Below, in pieces: positions 5,617 to 8,800 of a stretch of 8,800 nt of DNA. Origin of the DNA: Planctomycetota bacterium. Lineage in GTDB: Bacteria; Planctomycetota; Phycisphaerae; Sedimentisphaerales; SM23-30. Each line of letters opens with the position of its first letter. The stretch's first letter is position 1. Position numbers and translations under genes: made by a program. The stretch is taken from assembly GCA_022705365.1 (NCBI GenBank), contig JAKJEP010000005.1, positions 1-8,800 of the forward strand, given 5' to 3'. The notes under the pieces are model-generated. The model made no database searches. It saw nothing but the letters and a program-made list of their open reading frames with translations, and was not told the DNA's origin.

Positions 5617-5868
5617 TTAACCCGCATTTCTCACGGACTTTCGATTTTCAGCGGTCTTTTTGCCCACCTTCTTCGTTCTCGTCGCTATCTGTCCTCAACA
5701 TATATAGTTATATGCCTGCGGAAGATAGCTCCTGCGGCCTCGAAGGCGGGTCAAAAATTCGCGCTGAAAACAGACAGTTGATGTTTGCGAAGGGATTAGT
5801 ACATAAGACATGTTGAACCATTGAGTTATCACTATATTTGTCAAAATCCCGTGAGAAATGCGGGTTAA
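5617..5868. mobile_element. MITE-like element with TTAA ends and perfect inverted repeats
   Basis: Bases 5614-5636 are the exact reverse complement of 5849-5871 (23 bp). Each end reads TTAA then CCCGCATTTCTCACGG going inward, and weaker similarity continues about 8 bases further in. TTAA next to CCC ends is the known layout of piggyBac-type transposons and is compatible with IS1380-like elements. If TTAA is the duplicated target, the empty site would be the palindrome GCATTAATGC. The 244-base interior has no transposase-sized ORF, so this would be a non-autonomous derivative. The right TTAA contains the stop codon of the DUF2617-like gene. Alternative: a bidirectional terminator-like structure, but the 212-base loop argues against that. 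Confidence 0.6.
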
Positions 5869-6416
5869 TGCTTGTTCATGTCGAACAGGGACTGGGTTTT
5901 CAGGATGGTCTGCTGTTCGGGGAAGGCGTGGAAGGTGTGCAGGCGGAGTTCGTGCTGGCCGGCATCGTAGTCGAGATAGCTGAAGGGGACCAGTTCGCCG
6001 CGTGCCCACTGGGGAAAGGCGGTGAAGATGCCACGTTTGCGGGCGGCGTTGGTCAGGTCATTGTGCGTTTGTTTATAGAGATTGGTGCTCATGGTTTCGA
6101 CTTCAAAATTCATCATGTAGCCATAGCCTTTGGACCAGGAACACTTGTAGCTTTTCTCGCCGCGGAAGGCGAACTGTTCGAGCAGGCCGCGCTGGGGGAG
6201 CATCTGGTCGGGCGGGCAGATCAGCTCGGTCAGGCAATGGGAACCGGCAAAGACGCTGACGACGTGGCTGCAGCCGATGATCCAGATCTGGACCTCATAA
6301 TCTCCCTGCGTGAACTGCCGGGAGCTGTAGATGTTGAATAATTCCGGATGCAGAGGCCGCTGGAAGAGATAAAAATTCAGTTCGCTTAAAGATTGATCTA
6401 TTCGAGACGGTTCCAT
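5865..6416 (-). CDS. DUF2617-like family protein
   Basis: A 183-residue soluble protein with no signal peptide or membrane span. I recognise the pattern of the DUF2617 family from memory: FQRPLHPELF (18-27), YEVQIWIIGCSHVVSV (40-55), LTELICPPDQMLPQRG (62-77), a central basic FRGEKSYKC (84-92), YGYMMNFEVE (98-107), FPQWARG (134-140), FSYLDYDA (145-152) and HAFPEQQTILKTQS (163-176). Length is about normal for that family. The role is unknown. AGGA lies 5 bases before the ATG, and a good promoter sits about 60 bases upstream. The terminal His codon and stop lie inside the inverted repeat of the MITE-like element, so the last bases of the gene come from, or are shared with, the insertion site. 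The gene follows the IMPase-family gene on the same strand after 128 bases, but its own promoter suggests separate control. Confidence 0.88.
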   Translation of the reverse strand: MEPSRIDQSLSELNFYLFQRPLHPELFNIYSSRQFTQGDYEVQIWIIGCSHVVSVFAGSHCLTELICPPDQMLPQRGLLEQFAFRGEKSYKCSWSKGYGYMMNFEVETMSTNLYKQTHNDLTNAARKRGIFTAFPQWARGELVPFSYLDYDAGQHELRLHTFHAFPEQQTILKTQSLFDMNKH

Positions 6417-6474
6417 TTTTTCCTGGGTTCTCTGAAAAGTATAAAATTATTTTTTTATAATTACCACACTCTTA

Positions 6475-6504
6475 ATTATATCTCAAAAATGGATACCAGA
6501 GCAA
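6475..6504 (-). promoter_or_regulatory. Candidate promoter of the DUF2617-like gene
   Basis: On the minus strand, TTGCTC (6504-6499) is followed after 18 bases by a perfect TATAAT (6480-6475). The gene's ATG is at 6416, giving a leader of about 50 bases. A long AT-rich stretch follows the -10 box. Confidence 0.6.
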
Positions 6505-6544
6505 GAAAGAAACCGGAATTTCGCGGGGATTGCAAAAAATTATA

Positions 6545-7357
6545 TTATCGGTCATTCATGGGCTGGATTAGATTTATGAGCTGGCGGTGCGCGGTGCTGC
6601 CGGCGATGAGCAGGGGGATCGGCTGGCCGCGATAGCCGCGGCAATCGCAGGGGAATACCGGCTGGTCCTGTAAGTCGGTGATGCGGGCGCCGGCCCTTTG
6701 GCAGATCAGGGCGCCGGCGGCAATATCCCATAACTTAACCTTCAGGGAAAAAGCCGCAGAGTAGGCGCCGGCGGCGACCCAGGCATAATGCAGAGCGGCG
6801 GAGCCGAGATTCATGCAGACAAAACGCTCCAGGAAGCGGGCAACATACGAGGGCAGGGGGGGATTGTAATTTCCTGAGATGGCCACCTGGCTGTTGCTGT
6901 CGAGTGCTTCGCTGCGGCATTGGATCGGCTGGCCGTTTCGCCGGGCGGGTCCGTCGATGGCAGCGGAGAAAAGCTGGTTGGTGCTGGGGTCATAAATAAC
7001 GCCCACCACCGGCAGTCCGTCCCGGAGAAGGGCAATCGACACGGCAAAATTGAGGGCTTTATTGGCGTAATTGCGGGTTCCATCAATCGGGTCGATCACC
7101 CACCAGAGCGGTTCGGTCCCAGCCGGTTCCTGCCGGAAAAGCTGGCCGTGTTCGCCTTCTTCGCCGATAAAACCATGGCCGGGGCAATGGGTTATGATTT
7201 TTTGGATGATGAGGGCCTGGCAGTCGCGGTCGGCCTGGGTGACAATCTGGTCGGGGCTTTTGTATTCGGACGGGGTGCTGGCGGCGACCTGGAGGGCATG
7301 TTGTCCGGCGGCACGGGCGGCTTCTTCGGCGATATGGAGCAGAGGGAGGTAATTCAT
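6545..7357 (-). CDS. Inositol monophosphatase family protein
   Basis: A 270-residue enzyme of the IMPase/SuhB/CysQ/HisN superfamily, which removes phosphate from small substrates using Mg2+. Visible signature parts: DQIVTQADRDCQ (36-47), GEEGE (65-69), the first motif WWVIDPIDGTRNYANK (85-100) with metal ligands Asp89 and Asp92, and the second motif LWDIAAGALICQRAGA (209-224) with Asp211. Glu66 corresponds to the metal-binding Glu of family members. All key residues are present and length is normal, so it should be active. The substrate (inositol phosphate, PAP, histidinol phosphate or other) cannot be told from sequence alone. ATG at 7357 is chosen because AGGA is 6 bases before it; an in-frame TTG at 7363 abuts that site. 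Divergent from the corrinoid gene; no pathway partner adjoins it. Confidence 0.95.
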   Translation of the reverse strand: MNYLPLLHIAEEAARAAGQHALQVAASTPSEYKSPDQIVTQADRDCQALIIQKIITHCPGHGFIGEEGEHGQLFRQEPAGTEPLWWVIDPIDGTRNYANKALNFAVSIALLRDGLPVVGVIYDPSTNQLFSAAIDGPARRNGQPIQCRSEALDSNSQVAISGNYNPPLPSYVARFLERFVCMNLGSAALHYAWVAAGAYSAAFSLKVKLWDIAAGALICQRAGARITDLQDQPVFPCDCRGYRGQPIPLLIAGSTAHRQLINLIQPMNDR

Positions 7358-7494
7358 TGGCAATCCTGGTTTATAGATGCGGAAAAAAATAAAAAAGTTC
7401 GCCGGCGCGGCATATTCGCTGTAAGCTGTTATTTGAAAGTAAATTACAGCGGTTCGTCCGGAGAATCAAGGAGTGAAAAAAGTGTTTTAAACTA

Positions 7495-7523
7495 TTGCGT
7501 TGTCTTTTGCGGTTCATTATAGT
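7495..7523 (+). promoter_or_regulatory. Candidate promoter of the corrinoid protein gene
   Basis: TTGCGT (7495-7500), a 17-base spacer, then TATAGT (7518-7523). Predicted start near 7530 leaves a leader of about 130 bases before the ATG at 7660. The leader holds a perfect 8-bp hairpin with a CGTA loop (7548-7567) and GACCAAA/TTTGGTC (7593-7599/7634-7640) ending just before the ribosome site. The rest of the 302-base divergent gap (7358-7659) is AT-rich with no gene. Confidence 0.5.
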
Positions 7524-7659
7524 ATGAGGCCTATGTATGTAACGGCAGCTTTTTACGTATAAAAAGCCAAGAGTGAGAATAATAATCGCTGCGACCAAAA
7601 GTGGTTATTAAAAAAAAGAAAAAAATAGAAGAATTTGGTCCAAGGTGAGGTAAAAAGTT

Positions 7660-8289
7660 ATGGCGGATATGGAAAGTCTGAAGAATTCAATCATTAAAGG
7701 GGATCAGAATACAGCCAAGGCGATTACGGCCCAGGCGCTGCAGGAAGGGATGTCGCCGGAGACCATATTGAATAACGGTTTGATCGCCGGGATGAATGTG
7801 ATTGGGGCGGCGTTCAAGAAGAATGAGGTATATGTTCCGGAAGTGCTTATTGCCGCTAGAGCTATGAAAATGGCGATGGAAGTTTTAGCCCCGAAACTGG
7901 TGGAGGCCGGGGTCAAGCCGATTGCCAATGTGGTAGTGGGAACGGTGCAGGGCGATTTGCATGATATCGGGAAAAACCTGGTGGTGATGATGCTGAAAGG
8001 GGCCGGATTTAACGTGATTGACATCGGGACGGATGTCTCGCCGGACAAATTTGTGGATGCGGTGAAGAAAAATGATGCCAAACTGGCAGGCTTGTCGGCT
8101 TTGCTGACGACGACGATGCCGATGATGGATAAGACGGTGGCGGCGTTCAAGGCGGCGAAAATGCCAACCAAAATTATGATCGGCGGGGCGCCGGTGACAG
8201 ACGAATACGCCAAAAAAATCGGGGCGGCCGGTTATGCCCCGGATGCAGCCAGCGCGGTGGATGTGGCCAAATCGCTTCTGGGTGTATAA
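7660..8289 (+). CDS. Corrinoid (B12-binding) methyl-carrier protein of methyltransferase systems
   Basis: A 209-residue cytoplasmic protein of the MtmC/MtbC/MtaC-like type, which carries a methyl group on a corrinoid between a substrate-specific methyltransferase and a second methyltransferase. Residues 1-86 are the helical cap (B12-binding_2 type; GLIAGMNVIGAAFKKNEVYVPEVL at about 40-63 is typical). Residues 89-209 are the Rossmann-type B12 domain: GTVQGDLHDIGKN (94-106) carries the DxHxxG motif with His101 as the lower axial ligand, followed by SALLTTTM (146-153) and GGAPVT (175-180). Length and motifs are complete. AGGTGAGG lies 9 bases before the ATG. A promoter upstream and an intrinsic terminator 35 bases downstream make it a single-gene unit. 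No partner methyltransferase or reactivator is in the window, so the methyl donor (methylamine, methanol, methoxylated aromatic, glycine betaine) is unknown. Confidence 0.95.
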   Translation: MADMESLKNSIIKGDQNTAKAITAQALQEGMSPETILNNGLIAGMNVIGAAFKKNEVYVPEVLIAARAMKMAMEVLAPKLVEAGVKPIANVVVGTVQGDLHDIGKNLVVMMLKGAGFNVIDIGTDVSPDKFVDAVKKNDAKLAGLSALLTTTMPMMDKTVAAFKAAKMPTKIMIGGAPVTDEYAKKIGAAGYAPDAASAVDVAKSLLGV

Positions 8290-8323
8290 AAAAAATAGAT
8301 AAAATAATTCTATATTAGAACTT

Positions 8324-8374
8324 AACAGCCGTTTAATCAGGTGATAAAATCATGAATTAAGCGGCTGTTTTTTT
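8324..8374 (+). terminator. Intrinsic terminator of the corrinoid protein gene
   Basis: AACAGCCGTTTAAT (8324-8337) pairs with ATTAAGCGGCTGTT (8356-8369), 14 bp with one G-U, followed by a run of seven T (8368-8374). It starts 35 bases after the stop. A strong, complete intrinsic terminator. Confidence 0.9.
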
Positions 8375-8375
8375 G

Positions 8376-8404
8376 TTGACAATGATTTGGCCGAAAGGCA
8401 GAAT
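8376..8404 (+). promoter_or_regulatory. Candidate promoter for the LEPR-XLL-like gene
   Basis: A perfect TTGACA (8376-8381) starts one base after the terminator's T-run. CAGAAT (8399-8404) lies 17 bases on, a 4-of-6 match to the -10 box. It would give a leader of about 180 bases before the ATG at 8592. Confidence 0.5.
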
Positions 8405-8458
8405 AGGAGCCTAAACGTAAGAGCGTGTTTTTGTGGTAATCTATTATGGCGTAAGAGT

Positions 8459-8548
8459 TTGGTAAGACGCCGGGGATTGCCCTGAAACGGGAAAACATTG
8501 ACGGGCGTTTAGACCTACCTGCCTGTAAAATAGTTAACTGCTTACCAA
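8459..8548 (+). ncRNA. Possible structured 5' leader (unclassified)
   Basis: TTGGTAAG (8459-8466) pairs perfectly with CTTACCAA (8541-8548). Directly inside, ACGCC (8467-8471) pairs with GGCGT (8504-8508), and GGG-ATTG-CCC (8473-8482) can form a small hairpin. The nested, coaxial layout in a long leader is suggestive of a regulatory RNA, but I could not match it to any known riboswitch class. It may be chance. Confidence 0.25.
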
Positions 8549-8591
8549 TAAATAACCTACGTGATGCCAACCTTACCTGCAAGGAGATATC

Positions 8592-8800
8592 ATGAATCGT
8601 CTTATTCGCAGAAATCGCCGTCAGCGGACCGGGAAAAGCTTGTGGGAACGAATCTGGAGCAAATCCGGTAAAACCACCCCGCCGCGAACACCTTTGATAG
8701 CCGAACCCCTGGAGAGCCGGTTTCTGCTCACCACCCTCACCTTGCCGAAGGGAGTCACCAGCGAAACCCGCTTTGTGTATGCGGATCCAGCGACGACGGA
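8592..8800 (+). CDS. N-terminus of a LEPR-XLL-like large extracellular protein (partial)
   Basis: The first 69 residues of an ORF that runs off the window. A very basic start (MNRLIRRNRRQR) and Lys/Trp/Pro-rich stretch lead to AEPLESRFLLTTLTL (37-51). This matches the planctomycete LEPR-XLL N-terminal element (E-P-R, then LL), here with Ser42 before Arg43 and FLL. Known proteins with this start are often very long, repeat-rich and secreted; there is no ordinary Sec peptide, so the element itself is thought to mark an unusual export or anchoring route. A near-perfect AAGGAG lies 5 bases before the ATG. The gene follows a strong terminator and has its own promoter candidate. The remainder of the protein is not seen, so its domains and function stay open. 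Confidence 0.8.
   Translation, partial: MNRLIRRNRRQRTGKSLWERIWSKSGKTTPPRTPLIAEPLESRFLLTTLTLPKGVTSETRFVYADPATT

Noticed and set aside
5838..6341. Plus-strand 167-codon ORF
   Set aside because: Antisense to the DUF2617-like gene, which has recognisable conserved motifs, a ribosome site and a promoter on the minus strand.
7361..7363. TTG start for the IMPase-family gene
   Set aside because: The AGGA ribosome site directly abuts it, while the ATG at 7357 has proper 6-base spacing.
6920..7522. Plus-strand 200-codon ORF
   Set aside because: Antisense to the IMPase-family gene with its complete catalytic motifs; no ribosome site in front.
7704..8213. Minus-strand 169-codon ORF
   Set aside because: Shadow of the corrinoid protein gene, whose B12 motifs are complete on the plus strand.
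8376..8591. c-di-GMP-I or cobalamin riboswitch before the LEPR-XLL-like gene
   Set aside because: The conserved boxes of those classes could not be found, only generic stems.

Overview
The window looks like a Planctomycetota chromosome, most likely Phycisphaerae. Three features point there: an array of small secreted proteins ending in the PAPGA-type PEP-CTERM signal common in that class, a protein starting with a planctomycete LEPR-XLL-like N-terminus, and a DUF2617-like protein. The corrinoid methyl-carrier protein suggests an anaerobic or C1-using lifestyle. The taxonomic call is inference from protein flavour, not from a search.

Bases 1-4180 hold five consecutive plus-strand genes for exported proteins. 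Each has a Sec signal peptide, a different mainly beta-rich body, and a nearly identical 26-residue C-terminal tail (IPAPGAILLG..., hydrophobic helix, Arg cluster, S/T-L) that should be the recognition signal of an exosortase encoded elsewhere. Genes 1-3 are tightly spaced (32 and 57 bases) and look like one operon. Genes 4 and 5 stand further apart. Genes 1 and 4 appear to be divergent paralogues, gene 2 has a possible Cys-Gln thioester-type domain, and genes 3 and 4 share a duplicated 3' end and downstream hairpin. The tail DNA is far more conserved than the bodies, as if a sorting-signal cassette were shared or homogenised between unrelated reading frames.

Bases 4181-4784 have no gene but carry three copies of a roughly 75-93-base structured repeat, the last ending 9 bases before a tRNA-Ser(UGA) gene. 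Bases 4870-5531 hold a doubtful small ORF and a 112-residue three-helix membrane protein. A MITE-like element (TTAA plus 23-base perfect inverted repeat ends, about 250 bases) lies between that gene and the convergent DUF2617-like gene, and its right end contains that gene's stop codon.

Bases 5865-7357 (minus strand) encode the DUF2617-like protein and an inositol-monophosphatase-family enzyme. Divergently from the latter, a corrinoid protein gene (7660-8289) has a good promoter and a strong intrinsic terminator. The window ends inside a large-surface-protein-type ORF with a LEPR-XLL-like start (8592 onward) behind a possibly structured leader. No exosortase, CRISPR array, transposase or toxin-antitoxin system is visible.
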